A program made the position numbers and the translations under genes. From assembly GCA_026707545.1 (NCBI GenBank), contig JAPOWR010000001.1:2075778-2139777 (forward strand): 64,000 nt of DNA, in the 5' to 3' direction. This document shows, one piece after another, positions 36,145 to 47,174 of this stretch (the first letter of the stretch is position 1; the number at the start of each line of letters is the position of its first letter). The notes under the pieces are model-generated. The model was not told where the DNA came from. It worked only from the letters and a program-made list of their open reading frames with translations, and made no database searches. The stretch comes from Acidobacteriota bacterium (GTDB lineage Bacteria; Acidobacteriota; Thermoanaerobaculia; Multivoradales; Multivoraceae).

Positions 36145-36939
36145 GTGAACGTCAGCTTCCTGTTACCACGGCTGCGCGCCGAGTGGCGCAAGCGCACCCG
36201 GCGCGAGCTCTCGGTGGCCGACATCCACCCGCGCTTCCGGGACCGGGAACGGCACTTCCGGTCGCCGCCGATGACGGCCGAGATGGTGGCGGCGATCTCC
36301 CGCCTGTCGCCCCAGTTTCATCTCGAACCCGGAGAGTCTTCGCGATCGTTCTGGGAGCTGACCCAGAACGGGTCCTGCTGGGGCGAGTTCGACGCCGCGG
36401 AACCGGTGCTCCGGTCCATGCCGAGTCCCGGTAGGGCGCTCGACATCGGTTGCGGCCTTGGCCGCTCGACCGCCTTTCTCCGGCGCATCCTCGACTGGAA
36501 CGACACCGAGTTCCACCTCTACGACGGCGACGGTCCCCGGATCGACTATCCACGCAGCGGGGAACGGACCGACCGCTCCTTCTGCGGCGACCTCACCGCG
36601 CTGCGCGAGGTGCTGGAGTACAACGAGGTGCCGAACGTCCGCGTGTTCGACGCCCACGCACTGAACCACCGCCTGGACGCTCTGCCCGGTCCCTACGACC
36701 TCGTGTACTCCTTCTACGCCGCCGGCTTCCACTGGTCCCTCGCTGACTTCTGGTGCGAGTTCGAGGCGATCTCGCACCACCGAACCATCGGCATCTTCAC
36801 GATCCACCGCAACTTCGAGGAATTCCGGGCGCTCCGGGATTGGGCGTTCCGCATCGTGCCCTTCGAGCGCAGCCTGATCAAGGACCGGCCGCACCGGCTG
36901 CTGATCGCGACCAGAGACGAAGACCTTCTGTCGCCGTAG
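36145..36939 (+). CDS. SAM-dependent methyltransferase (class I)
   Basis: 264 residues. ALDIGCGLGRSTAFLRR is motif I of class I methyltransferases, and YDLVYSFYAAGFHWSLADFW is the motif IV region. Between them FHLYDGDGPRIDY carries the acidic residue that binds the ribose. The N-terminal 80 residues are basic (RAEWRKRTRREL) and not recognised. The GTG start lies 12 bp after the tricorn stop; no strong Shine-Dalgarno sequence is seen, so coupling to the upstream gene is likely. The substrate is unknown. Confidence 0.75.
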   Translation: MNVSFLLPRLRAEWRKRTRRELSVADIHPRFRDRERHFRSPPMTAEMVAAISRLSPQFHLEPGESSRSFWELTQNGSCWGEFDAAEPVLRSMPSPGRALDIGCGLGRSTAFLRRILDWNDTEFHLYDGDGPRIDYPRSGERTDRSFCGDLTALREVLEYNEVPNVRVFDAHALNHRLDALPGPYDLVYSFYAAGFHWSLADFWCEFEAISHHRTIGIFTIHRNFEEFRALRDWAFRIVPFERSLIKDRPHRLLIATRDEDLLSP

Positions 36940-36997
36940 AGGCCTCGAACGGGACGGTAGGCTAGCCCCACGCCACAACAGCCCAGGGAGGAACGCG

Positions 36998-37408
36998 ATG
37001 CTCGACTCGCTCAAGAACTGCCAGCCCCAGACCTATGCCGCGCTGCGGATCGTCGCCGGCTTCCTCTTCCTCTGGCATGGGGCGCAGAAACTCCTGGGCT
37101 TCCCTCTTCCGACTCCCGAAGGCGCCCCGACCTTCATCCTCTACATCGCCGGACCCATCGAGCTGATCGGCGGCGCGCTGATCATGGTCGGCCTGTTCAC
37201 CCGCCCCGTCGCCTTTCTCGCCAGCGGCCTGATGGCCTTCGCCTACTTCCTCGGCCACGCCACGCGCCTGGGCGACGACCAGCCGATCTGGCACGCCGTG
37301 ATGCCGCTCACGAACGGCGGAGAAACAGCCGTTCTCTTCTGCTTCGTCTTCCTCTACATCGCCGCCAAGGGCAACGGCATGTGCAGCATCGGCGGCGACG
37401 AGGACTGA
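36998..37408 (+). CDS. DoxX family membrane protein
   Basis: 136 residues with four transmembrane helices. LRIVAGFLFLWHGAQKLLGF is the DoxX signature, followed by GPIELIGGALIMVGLFTRPV and a last helix (AVLFCFVFLYIAAKG). GGGAGGAA lies 5 bp before the ATG. Related proteins occur in quinol/thiosulfate redox complexes or stress responses, but most DoxX members have no set role. No obvious operon partner, since the next gene is convergent. Confidence 0.85.
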   Translation: MLDSLKNCQPQTYAALRIVAGFLFLWHGAQKLLGFPLPTPEGAPTFILYIAGPIELIGGALIMVGLFTRPVAFLASGLMAFAYFLGHATRLGDDQPIWHAVMPLTNGGETAVLFCFVFLYIAAKGNGMCSIGGDED

Positions 37409-37423
37409 AACAGACCGAGACCC

Positions 37424-38197
37424 TCAGCTCACCGCGAAGATGCCGCCGTCGACCGGGATGGCGGCGCCGGTGACGTAGGCCGCGGCGCGGGACGCCAGGT
37501 AGATCGAAACGCCGGCCATGTCCTCCGGCGTGCCGATCCGCTTGCGCGGGTTGCGGGCGCGGATCTCGTCGCCGAACTTGCGCAGGTTGTACTCCATCAT
37601 CTTGCTCTCGAACGGCCCCGGACAGACGGCGTTCACCGTGATGTCCTCGGGCGCGAGGCGGCGTGCGAGGGCCCGGGTCAGGTGGATCATGCCGGCCTTG
37701 CTGGCGCTGTAGGGATAGTGCTCCTGCGGGTTCACGTGCAAGCCGTCGATCGAGGCGATGTTGATCACCCGCGCCGGGTCGTCCTCCGTTGCCGCGGCGC
37801 GCAGCTCGGGCAGCAGCTTGACGCTCAGGTAGAACGGTCCCTTCAGGTTGATGTCCATCACCTTGTCCCAGCCGGACTCCGGGAACTCCTCAAGCGGCGC
37901 TCCCCAGGCGGCGCCGGCGTTGTTGACCAGGATGTGAAGCTCCTCCTCGCGCTCCCTGAACTCGGCGCGGAAACGCTCCACCCCCTCGATCGTCGACAGG
38001 TCGTTCGGCAGCGAGATGCACTCGCCGTGGGCTGAGAGTTCCTCCGCCATCGCATCGCAGACCGGCGCCTTGCGCGAGCTGATGTAGGTGCGCACGCCGT
38101 TCTCCACGTAGCCGCGGGCGATCATCGCGCCGATGCCGCGAGAGCCCCCGGTGACCACGGCCACCTTGCCGGAAACGTCGAACAGGTTCTTCATCAT
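37424..38197 (-). CDS. Short-chain dehydrogenase/reductase (RhlG/FabG-like)
   Basis: 257 residues, classical SDR. TGGSRGIGAMIARG is the NADP-binding loop, LVNNAGAAWG the NNAG motif, and INIASIDG with YPYSASKAGMI provides Ser, Tyr and Lys of the active site. The C-terminus VTGAAIPVDGG is family-typical. The overall pattern (IGAMIARGYVENG, NNAGAAWGAPLEEFPESGWD) is close to my memory of RhlG, a beta-ketoacyl reductase, but many SDRs share it. Cytoplasmic, NADPH-dependent reduction of a keto group is expected. Confidence 0.87.
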   Translation of the reverse strand: MMKNLFDVSGKVAVVTGGSRGIGAMIARGYVENGVRTYISSRKAPVCDAMAEELSAHGECISLPNDLSTIEGVERFRAEFREREEELHILVNNAGAAWGAPLEEFPESGWDKVMDINLKGPFYLSVKLLPELRAAATEDDPARVINIASIDGLHVNPQEHYPYSASKAGMIHLTRALARRLAPEDITVNAVCPGPFESKMMEYNLRKFGDEIRARNPRKRIGTPEDMAGVSIYLASRAAAYVTGAAIPVDGGIFAVS

Positions 38198-38231
38198 CGG
38201 AGTTCCTTTCCAGATCGGACGGACGGCCCGG

Positions 38232-39982
38232 CTACTGCGGCGTGCCCACGGTCAGCGCGTCGGTCAGCACGGAACCGGACCGCGCCACCTGATCCCAGAG
38301 GCCCAGCGCGATCCGCTGCCGACCCGGGGGCAGGCGAATCCTCAACCCGGCCCTGTAGTGGCTCTCGAGGGCCTCCGCAAGCGCTTCCCCCGGCACCTGC
38401 AGCGGCACTTCCAGATGCTGCGCCGCGGTCAATTCGTCCTCGTCGTCCATCGCCACGACGACGAGCCGCGTGGCGGAGCGGTGGATGCCGTCTACCTCGA
38501 CCAGTTCGACGCTATTGATCGGGAACTCGATCCACATCTGCACATCGAACAGGTCCTCTCCCTCGACGGGCATCATCGCGTCGACACTGACCTCCATCCG
38601 GTGCTGGTTGTCGCTCTGGCCGACGAACGCGGCCGCCAGCGCCCTCTCCGAAATGCGCGAGCGGACCCCCTTCTTCACGTAGCTCTGGCGGTAGTTGGCC
38701 GTGGCGCCCCTCACGCCGCGCACCCTCACCTCGATCGAGGTGAACTCACCCTCGAACTTGTCCGCCGACGACAGTCCGAGCGAGTAGTACGACTGCATGC
38801 CGCCCACGGCCTTGGTCAGCAGGCCGGTCAGTCTCCCGCCGCCGGTGCGGGCAACGCCGCCCGTCCCATCGGCCAGACTGTGGAGCGCTTCCCGGCGGTC
38901 CGCGATCTCGATCAGTGAGCCGCGGCCCCTGGAGCGCCTGGCGCTCGTCGCCGCGTCGCCCGGCGGCGGCTTTGCCGCGACCAGCGTCACGCCGTACGTG
39001 TTCGCCTCGGCCACGATGGCCTGAATCGTCGCCGTTGCCCGGTACTGCTCGACCTCCTGCTGCAGGCGGCCGACCTCCATGCTCGCATCGCGGTCGAAGA
39101 GGCCGCCGGTGCCCGGCGTGCCGGGGGCCTGACCGCCGCCCGCCCTCTCGACCAGGGCCCCGGCGTCACTGGCGCCGCCCGTGAGCAGGTCCTGGATGTG
39201 CTCCATCAGAGTACCCACGGGCCGTTCGGCCACACCGTCGGAGACGAAGACGAGCGCCTTGCGGCCCTCGAGCCAGGCCAGCGTACGCACGAAGTTCCCG
39301 AGCGCATCGAAGGTCTCCAGCGAGTCGGCGTGAACCTCGCGGGCGTACGTCCTCATTTCGCCCAGCAGGGCGTCGATCGCGAGGCCCGCGTTCTGGCGGT
39401 CGAGGCGGTCGCGGCTGCGCATCCGCTGGAAGATGTCCGTCACGGAGAGCTGGGCGCTTTGCCGGAGGCCGTCTCGCGCGTCGCCGACCGTCTCCTGGCC
39501 CTTCAAGGAGGTCAAGGCACCCCGAATGGCCCCGAAGTTCCGCGTGAAGTCCTGAATCACTTCCGGTTTCTGGTCGTGGGCGGCGACCATGACCCGTACC
39601 CGGCGATCCTCGAGCACCGCCGGAAGGTCGACCTCCAACTCCGCCAGGGCGCGGTCGCGGTTCGCGGACAGCATGTTGTGCTGATCGAAGTACAGCACGA
39701 GCCAGATCGGCGCGTTGGCGTCCGGGTCTTCTCGCACGACTTCATAGAAGTTGACCGGCTCGACCCGCTCGCCGTTCTCGAAGACCTGGAAGTTGGAGAG
39801 GTCCAGCCCGGAAACCGGCATGCCCTGCCGGTCGACCACCTGGACGTCGACGTTCACGACCTCGACGTCGACGGTCTCCTGGATGGCGCCGGCAGGCGCT
39901 TCTGTCTCCTGCTTAGCGGTGACCGAAGCCGCCGCGACCAGAAGTGCTACCACGGAAGAAGAAACGAGGCCGGTTCTGTATC

Positions 39983-39986
<4 letters not shown>
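38232..39986 (-). CDS. VWFA-related Acidobacterial-domain protein, secreted
   Basis: 584 residues. A signal peptide, then VDVEVVNVDVQVVDRQGMPV and LDLSNFQVFENGERVEPVNF, the start of the 'VWFA-related Acidobacterial' domain (TIGR03436). The von Willebrand A-like part follows (VLYFDQHNMLSANRDRAL, KALVFVSDGVAERPVG), though the MIDAS triad is altered (DQHN in place of DxSxS). A beta-rich C-terminal half completes it. The family is strongly expanded in Acidobacteriota and serves here as a taxonomic pointer. Its ATG overlaps the stop of the upstream monooxygenase by 4 bp, so the two are co-translated. Function unknown. Confidence 0.82.
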
Positions 39987-41629
<1,643 letters not shown>

Positions 41630-42001
41630 GAACACGCCCAACCGGCCGGGCCGGCGCAGTAACCCCTGAGGCACCGACCACCACCGCGTCGAACCTACGC
41701 ATGAACACGCCCAACCGGCCGGGCCGGCGCAGTAACCCCTGAGGCACCGACCACCACCGCGTCGAACCTACGCATGAACACGCCCAACCGGCCGGGCCGG
41801 CGCAGTAACCCCTGAGGCACCGACCACCACCGCGTCGAACCTACGCATGAACACGCCCAACCGGCCGGGCCGGCGCAGTAGCCCCTGAGGCACCGACCAC
41901 CACCGCGTCGAACTTGCGCATCGCCTGGAATCGTATGCTACGCACCGGGTTCGCGTACGGGCGACAGCCACCGGACGCGCCTACCGGCACGAACACGAAA
42001 C

Positions 42002-43177
42002 ATGCCAGCGCTCGACGGCCTCCGCATTCTGGATCTGACCCGCATCCTCGCCGGGCCCACCTGTACCCAACTGCTCGGCGACCTCGGCGCGGACGTGATC
42101 AAGGTCGAGCGACCGGGGCGCGGCGACGACACGCGGTCCTGGGGACCGCCCTTCGTCCGCGATGCGGACGGCGAAGACACGAGCGAGAGCGCGTACTACC
42201 TCTGTGCCAACCGGAACAAGCGCTCCGTCGCGGTCGACCTCGCCACCCCCGAAGGCTCGGATCTGGTACGACGCCTGGCCGCCCGTTCGGACGTGTTGAT
42301 CGAGAACTTCAAGGTCGGCACCCTCCACCGCTACGGCCTCGGCTACGAGGATCTGAAGGACGATCTGCCCGGCCTCGTCTACTGCTCGATCACCGGCTTC
42401 GGACAGACCGGGCCGAACGCGCACCGGGCCGGCTACGACCTGCTGGCCCAGGGCTACGGCGGCATCATGAGCCTGACCGGCGAACCGGACGGCGAGCCGA
42501 TGAAGGTCGGCGTCGGCATTGCCGACATCGTGTGCGGCATGTACGCGGCAACGGCGATCCTGGCGGCGCTGCGTCACCGGGACCGTACCGGCCGGGGCCA
42601 GCACATCGACCTCGCCCTGGTCGACACGCAGATGGCCTGGCTGGTCAACGAGGGCACGAACTACCTGACCTCCGGTGCCGTGCCGCAGAGGCGCGGCAAC
42701 GAGCACCCGAACATCGTTCCCTACGGCGTGTTCGAAACCGCGGACGGCCACGTGATCGTCGCGGTCGGCAACGACGCCCAGTACGAGCGGTTCTGCGAAC
42801 TCCTCGGCGCCCCCGAACTGGCGTCGGACGACCGCTACCGGAAGAACGCCGGCCGGCTCGCCCACCGGGACGAGCTGGTGGCCCGACTGTCGGATCTCGT
42901 GCGCAAGCTGAGCAGCGCCGAGGTGCTGGCCGGCCTGGAGGCGCGCGGCGTGCCCGGCGGGCCGATCCACGACCTCGAGGAGGCGCTGGCATCGGATCAG
43001 GCGGAGGCGCGCGGGATGACGATCGACCTGCCGCATCCGCTGGCCGGGAGTGGCACGGTCAGGATGGTCGCCAACCCGATCAGGATGTCCGAGACGCCGG
43101 TGACCTACCGGCGGTCGCCGCCTGTCTGCGGCGCCGACACGGACGAGGTGATCGCGGAACTGCTGGGCGACGACTAG
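42002..43177 (+). CDS. CaiB/BaiF family CoA-transferase (family III)
   Basis: 391 residues. MPALDGLRILDLTRILAGPT, LLGDLGADVIKVERPGRGDD, NRNKRSVAVDL and AGYDLLAQGYGGIMSLTG are the conserved blocks; the Asp in GYDLL (about residue 146) is the catalytic residue that forms the mixed anhydride. The C-terminal GVPGGPIHDLEEAL fits too. It moves CoA between carboxylic acids. Next to a KAS III-like and a BVMO gene it may serve fatty-acid or terpenoid breakdown. Confidence 0.9.
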   Translation: MPALDGLRILDLTRILAGPTCTQLLGDLGADVIKVERPGRGDDTRSWGPPFVRDADGEDTSESAYYLCANRNKRSVAVDLATPEGSDLVRRLAARSDVLIENFKVGTLHRYGLGYEDLKDDLPGLVYCSITGFGQTGPNAHRAGYDLLAQGYGGIMSLTGEPDGEPMKVGVGIADIVCGMYAATAILAALRHRDRTGRGQHIDLALVDTQMAWLVNEGTNYLTSGAVPQRRGNEHPNIVPYGVFETADGHVIVAVGNDAQYERFCELLGAPELASDDRYRKNAGRLAHRDELVARLSDLVRKLSSAEVLAGLEARGVPGGPIHDLEEALASDQAEARGMTIDLPHPLAGSGTVRMVANPIRMSETPVTYRRSPPVCGADTDEVIAELLGDD

Positions 43178-43242
43178 GCGCCGCCACCCGGGTCGGCTAG
43201 CGGTGGTACGGTGGAAGAGCCACCCGGCGACCTCACGCCCCT

Positions 43243-43247
43243 AGGAG
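43243..43247 (+). promoter_or_regulatory. Shine-Dalgarno AGGAG that sets a TTG start
   Basis: AGGAG ends 5 bp before TTG at 43253. The alternative GTG at 43211 has no such site and would add 14 residues not found in KAS III proteins. Confidence 0.6.
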
Positions 43248-43252
43248 ACCAC

Positions 43253-44248
43253 TTGACGAACACGGCCGTAGGAATAAGCGGCTTCGGCGGCTATGTGCCG
43301 GAGCGAGTGATGACGAACGAGGACTGGACCCGGTACGTAGACACCTCAGACGAGTGGATCGTGGAGCGCACCGGCATCCACCGGCGCCGCGTCGCCGCAG
43401 ATGACGAGTCCACCGCCGACATGGCAACGGCCGCCGCCAGATCGGCCCTCGAAAGCCGCGGTATCGGCCCCGAGGAGATCGACGAGATCATCGTCGCCAC
43501 GGATACGCCGGAGGTCTACACGCCCGATACAGCCTCCTTCGTCCAGCGCAAGCTCGGCGCCCGCGAAGTCCCTTCGTACGACCTGGGCGGCAGTGGCTGC
43601 GCCGGCTTCGTGCAGGCAATGGATGTCGCCCGCTCGCGGGTGTTGACCGGCACCCGCCGGGTGCTCGTCATCGGGGTCGAGCTGATTACGCGTCTGGTGA
43701 GCTGGAAGATCCGGGAGACGTGCGTACTGTTCGGCGACGCCGCGGCCGGCGTGATCGTCGAGCGCGGACCGCAGATCGCAGAGATCCTCGGTGCCAGAAC
43801 CGGTACCGACGGCAGTCAGTGGAGCATTCTGACCCTCGAGATCGGTGGGACCCGCAAGCCGTTCAGCCTCGAGTACGCGCAGAAGGAAGAGCATCTGAAG
43901 CTGATCATGGAGGGCCGGGCGGTGTTCCGCCACGCCGTCCACCGCATGTCCGAGGTCGGCCTCGACGTGCTGGAAGCGGTGGGCGCGAAGCTCGAAGACG
44001 TGGCAATGATCGTGCCCCACCAGGCGAACCTGCGCATCGTCCAGGCGGTCGCGAAGAACCTGGCCGTGCCGATGGAGAAGGTCTACACGAACCTCCAGGA
44101 GTACGGGAACACGGGCTCGGCCTCGGTTCCCCTCGCGCTGTGGGAAGCACACAGCAAGGGCCGCATCTCGCCGGGCGACCTGGTACTCCTGACCTCCTTC
44201 GGTGCCGGCTTCCACTGGGGCGCGGCCCTGTTGCGGTTCAACGGCTAG
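43253..44248 (+). CDS. 3-oxoacyl-ACP synthase III family protein (KAS III/FabH-like)
   Basis: 331 residues of usual KAS III length. GISGFGGYVPERVMTNEDW and WIVERTGIHRRRV open the chain. The catalytic triad is visible: Cys in GGSGCAGFVQ (about residue 116), His in PHQANLRI and Asn in YGNTGSAS. The end SFGAGFHWGAALLRF is typical. FabH starts fatty-acid synthesis by joining acyl-CoA to malonyl-ACP; members beside CoA-transferases often work in secondary or degradative routes. TTG is taken as start because of the AGGAG before it. Confidence 0.88.
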   Translation: MTNTAVGISGFGGYVPERVMTNEDWTRYVDTSDEWIVERTGIHRRRVAADDESTADMATAAARSALESRGIGPEEIDEIIVATDTPEVYTPDTASFVQRKLGAREVPSYDLGGSGCAGFVQAMDVARSRVLTGTRRVLVIGVELITRLVSWKIRETCVLFGDAAAGVIVERGPQIAEILGARTGTDGSQWSILTLEIGGTRKPFSLEYAQKEEHLKLIMEGRAVFRHAVHRMSEVGLDVLEAVGAKLEDVAMIVPHQANLRIVQAVAKNLAVPMEKVYTNLQEYGNTGSASVPLALWEAHSKGRISPGDLVLLTSFGAGFHWGAALLRFNG

Positions 44249-44272
44249 GAAACCCGGAACGCGGGGCCCACA

Positions 44273-45688
44273 TCAGCCGAAGATCAGGCCCCAGATCGTG
44301 AACAGGGTGAAGGACACGTACACCGCGGACGCGATCACCATCATCACGATGTTGAGCGCCTTCGGCCGGGCGGACTTCGGCAGCTTCGTCAGGTTCACGT
44401 AGAGCGTCAGCGGGACGTAGATCGCCATCGCGAAGCCGCCCAGCAGGGCGGAGTTGAAGATGAAGCCGAGCGCGGAGACGCCTGAGAGTTCGAAGAAGGC
44501 GGTCGAGACGGTGCCGGCGACCATGAACATGATCGCGAAGGTCAGGTACCACTGGCTCTGAGTGCGCTTCTGACCTAACTTGAACATGGAGCCGAGCAGG
44601 TAGGACCAGGTGCGGGCGCCGCCGTCGACTGCCCCGAGCTGGGAGCTGAACAGCGCCGCCATGCCGATCAGCAGGAACACGTAACGGCCGAAGGTGCCGA
44701 GGCTGGTCTCCAGGATGACCGACATGTCCCAGACGATCTGGCCTTCCTCGGGGACGATGCCGGCGGGACGCAGGACGGTCAGCGCACCGAACATGAAGAG
44801 GAACATCGTGAACGTGTTGCCAAGCCAGAAGAAGATGACCTGGTCCTGGATCACGTAGCGCATCCAGCGCCTGAACCGGCTCGCGTTCTCCGGGGTCTCG
44901 ATGTAGCGGTAGCCCGTCTGCACTTCCGCCGTCTTGTGCACCCGCAGCGGGTTCGCCAGCACCGGGATGCGGCCCCCCATGCCGATGTTCTTGTCTCGCA
45001 GGTAGAAGGCGTACCAGAGGTTGCCGGCGCCGCCGATGCCGGCGAAGACGACCGCGCCGAAGAAGCGGGCGAAGGTGAACTGGTCGTCCAGCTCGATGTG
45101 CCCGAAGTTGATGAGTCCTCTGCCCATCTCCTTGATCGCGTCCCAGGTGCCTACAGAGAACGCGACGTAGATTAGGCCGATCGTGATGACCAGCACCATG
45201 ATCCCGATCGCCCGTTCGACCGCCTTGTACATCTGCTTGGGCCCGAACAGGATCAGGGCGATCAGGCCGAACGTCACGGCGGTCCAGAACCACTCCGGGC
45301 CCGGACCGTCGGGGCCGAAAAAGAGCGCCTTGAGCGCCGCCCCCGACATCCGCGCCCAGCCCGGCAGGAACAATCCCACGAAGCCTAGCGACAGGAAGGC
45401 GTAGATGACCCCCATCGACATCCGCGCGTACGACGTGTACGGGTGTTCGCCCGTGACGACCGCCCAGCGTCCGATCTCGATGTTGATCCAGAGCTGGAGG
45501 AAGACGCCGAGCGCCGCCGCCCAGATCATGACCGCGCCGAACTTGGCGGTCACCCAGGGCCACACGGCCAGTTCCCCGGCCCCGATCGCCAGACCGATCA
45601 TGATCGCGCCCGGCCCCGCGAGTTGCCAGAACGAGAGCTTGCGCTCCGGCAGGTTCTCCTCGCGCAGGGGTGGGATCGGTACCGGCAT
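44273..45688 (-). CDS. Nramp-like transporter, divergent third copy
   Basis: 471 residues, about eleven transmembrane helices. The first helix GPGAIMIGLAIGAGELAVWP takes the place of the DPGN helix of Nramp proteins but reads GAGE, like GSGE in the tandem pair at 22348 and 23740. The sixth-helix region (GAVVFAGIGGAGNLWYAFYL) also lacks MPH. It is clearly more distant from the pair than they are from each other. Start MPVPIPPLREENLPERKLSF is preferred over an upstream codon because the cytoplasmic tail then matches the length of its relatives. The ion is unknown. Confidence 0.75.
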   Translation of the reverse strand: MPVPIPPLREENLPERKLSFWQLAGPGAIMIGLAIGAGELAVWPWVTAKFGAVMIWAAALGVFLQLWINIEIGRWAVVTGEHPYTSYARMSMGVIYAFLSLGFVGLFLPGWARMSGAALKALFFGPDGPGPEWFWTAVTFGLIALILFGPKQMYKAVERAIGIMVLVITIGLIYVAFSVGTWDAIKEMGRGLINFGHIELDDQFTFARFFGAVVFAGIGGAGNLWYAFYLRDKNIGMGGRIPVLANPLRVHKTAEVQTGYRYIETPENASRFRRWMRYVIQDQVIFFWLGNTFTMFLFMFGALTVLRPAGIVPEEGQIVWDMSVILETSLGTFGRYVFLLIGMAALFSSQLGAVDGGARTWSYLLGSMFKLGQKRTQSQWYLTFAIMFMVAGTVSTAFFELSGVSALGFIFNSALLGGFAMAIYVPLTLYVNLTKLPKSARPKALNIVMMVIASAVYVSFTLFTIWGLIFG

Positions 45689-45858
45689 AGGGGAACTCCT
45701 CCAGCCGGTCCGGCCCGTCACGGTTCAACCGGCGCTCCGCGTTCTGGGTGTCGGGTTCGGAGCACTGTAGCAGCGCGAACGACGGTTCCGGCTCGCACAG
45801 CCGCGCGCTGGGCGTTACGATCGGCCGCACTTCAGAATCTACGCAGGAGGAGACGACG

Positions 45859-47172
45859 ATGAACCGAGCGATGCTCCAACCCGGGCGGCGTGCCGCCGCA
45901 CTGCTGCTCACCCTCACCCTGGCGGTCTCGGCACCGCTCACGGCCGCCGATCCGGACGTCACGGTCTCGAAGCCGGAACAGGTCGGCCTCTCCGCCGAGC
46001 GCCTCGCCCGCATCGACGCGGTGATCAACGGCTACATCGAGGCCGGCAAGATCGCCGGCGCCACGGGTCTGATCGCGCGCCGCGGTGAGATCGCGTACTT
46101 CAACACCTACGGCTACCGCGACCTCGAGACGAAGGAGCCGATGCCGAAGGACGCCCTCTTCCGCATCTACTCGATGTCCAAGGCGGTGACCGGCGTCGCC
46201 GTGATGATCCTGCACGAGAAGTACGGCTTCGCGCTGCGGACGCCGGCCTCGCGCTGGATTCCCGCCCTCGGTGACCTGGAAGTCACCGAATGGAGCGTCG
46301 ACGCAGGGACCGGCGATCCGCGCATGGAACTCGTGCCCGCGAACCGCGACATGACGGTTCAGGATCTGCTGACCCATACGGCCGGCATCAGCTACGGCGG
46401 ACCGCGCAACGCTCGTGGCGGCATGTACTACGCGGAACTTGGCGTGGGCAACCGCGATCAGACCCTCGAGGAGTTCGTCGAGAAGCTTGGCCAGGCGCCG
46501 CTCCACAACCACCCCGGCACGGTGTGGCGTTACGGCTACGGCATGGACGTCCTGGGCCGCCTGGTCGAGGTGATCTCTGGCAAGACCTTCGACGTGTTCC
46601 TGGAGGACGAGATCTTCGCGCCGCTCGGCATGAAGGACACGGCGTTCTACGTCCGCCCCGGTACCGAGGATCGGCTGGCCGTGCTCTACACCCCCGACCG
46701 CGAGGCCGGCGACGGCACGGTCATGCGCTCCAAGGCGCCGCCGCAGGACTCCTACCTGACCAAGCCGAAGATCTTCTACGGAGGCGCGGGCCTCGTCTCC
46801 ACGACCACCGACTACTTCAAGATGGTCCAGATGCTGCTCGACGGCGGGCGCTACGAAGGCGGCCAGTTGCTGAGTCCGAAGTCCGTCAAGCTCCTGTCTT
46901 CCGACCACATCGGCGACATGCCGCGCGTCGGTCAGTTGCTGAGGCCGGGCGACGGGTTCGGCCTCACCTTCCGGGTCGACATGAACCCGGGAGTCAACGG
47001 CGCGTTGGGTTCCCCCGGTGACTACAGTTGGGGCGGCGCCGCGGGCACCCGCTTCTGGATCGACCCCGAGGAGGAGATGGTCGGCGTCTTCATGATCCAG
47101 ATCCTCCCCCACGCCGGCCTGACCTACGGCACCGAGTTCCGTAACCTGGCCTACCAGGCGATCGTGGACTGA
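45859..47172 (+). CDS. Serine hydrolase, class C beta-lactamase/esterase family, secreted
   Basis: 437 residues. Signal peptide MNRAMLQPGRRAAALLLTLT, cleavage near LTAAD. The nucleophile motif SMSK (SxxK, Ser105) follows FRIY; YGYG supplies the second-motif Tyr; HTAGISYGG and GLVSTTTDYFKMVQMLL are family marks; YSWGGAAGTRFW replaces the KTG triad with GGA. This pattern is closer to esterases and D-aminopeptidase-like members than to true beta-lactamases. AGGAGGAG is correctly spaced before the ATG. The MDR oxidoreductase follows after 2 bp. Confidence 0.88.
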   Translation: MNRAMLQPGRRAAALLLTLTLAVSAPLTAADPDVTVSKPEQVGLSAERLARIDAVINGYIEAGKIAGATGLIARRGEIAYFNTYGYRDLETKEPMPKDALFRIYSMSKAVTGVAVMILHEKYGFALRTPASRWIPALGDLEVTEWSVDAGTGDPRMELVPANRDMTVQDLLTHTAGISYGGPRNARGGMYYAELGVGNRDQTLEEFVEKLGQAPLHNHPGTVWRYGYGMDVLGRLVEVISGKTFDVFLEDEIFAPLGMKDTAFYVRPGTEDRLAVLYTPDREAGDGTVMRSKAPPQDSYLTKPKIFYGGAGLVSTTTDYFKMVQMLLDGGRYEGGQLLSPKSVKLLSSDHIGDMPRVGQLLRPGDGFGLTFRVDMNPGVNGALGSPGDYSWGGAAGTRFWIDPEEEMVGVFMIQILPHAGLTYGTEFRNLAYQAIVD

Positions 47173-47174
47173 CC

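Noticed and set aside
44238..46028. 596-codon minus-strand frame overlapping the third Nramp-like gene
   Set aside because: Shifted frame of the transporter; Arg/Gly-rich and without membrane helices.
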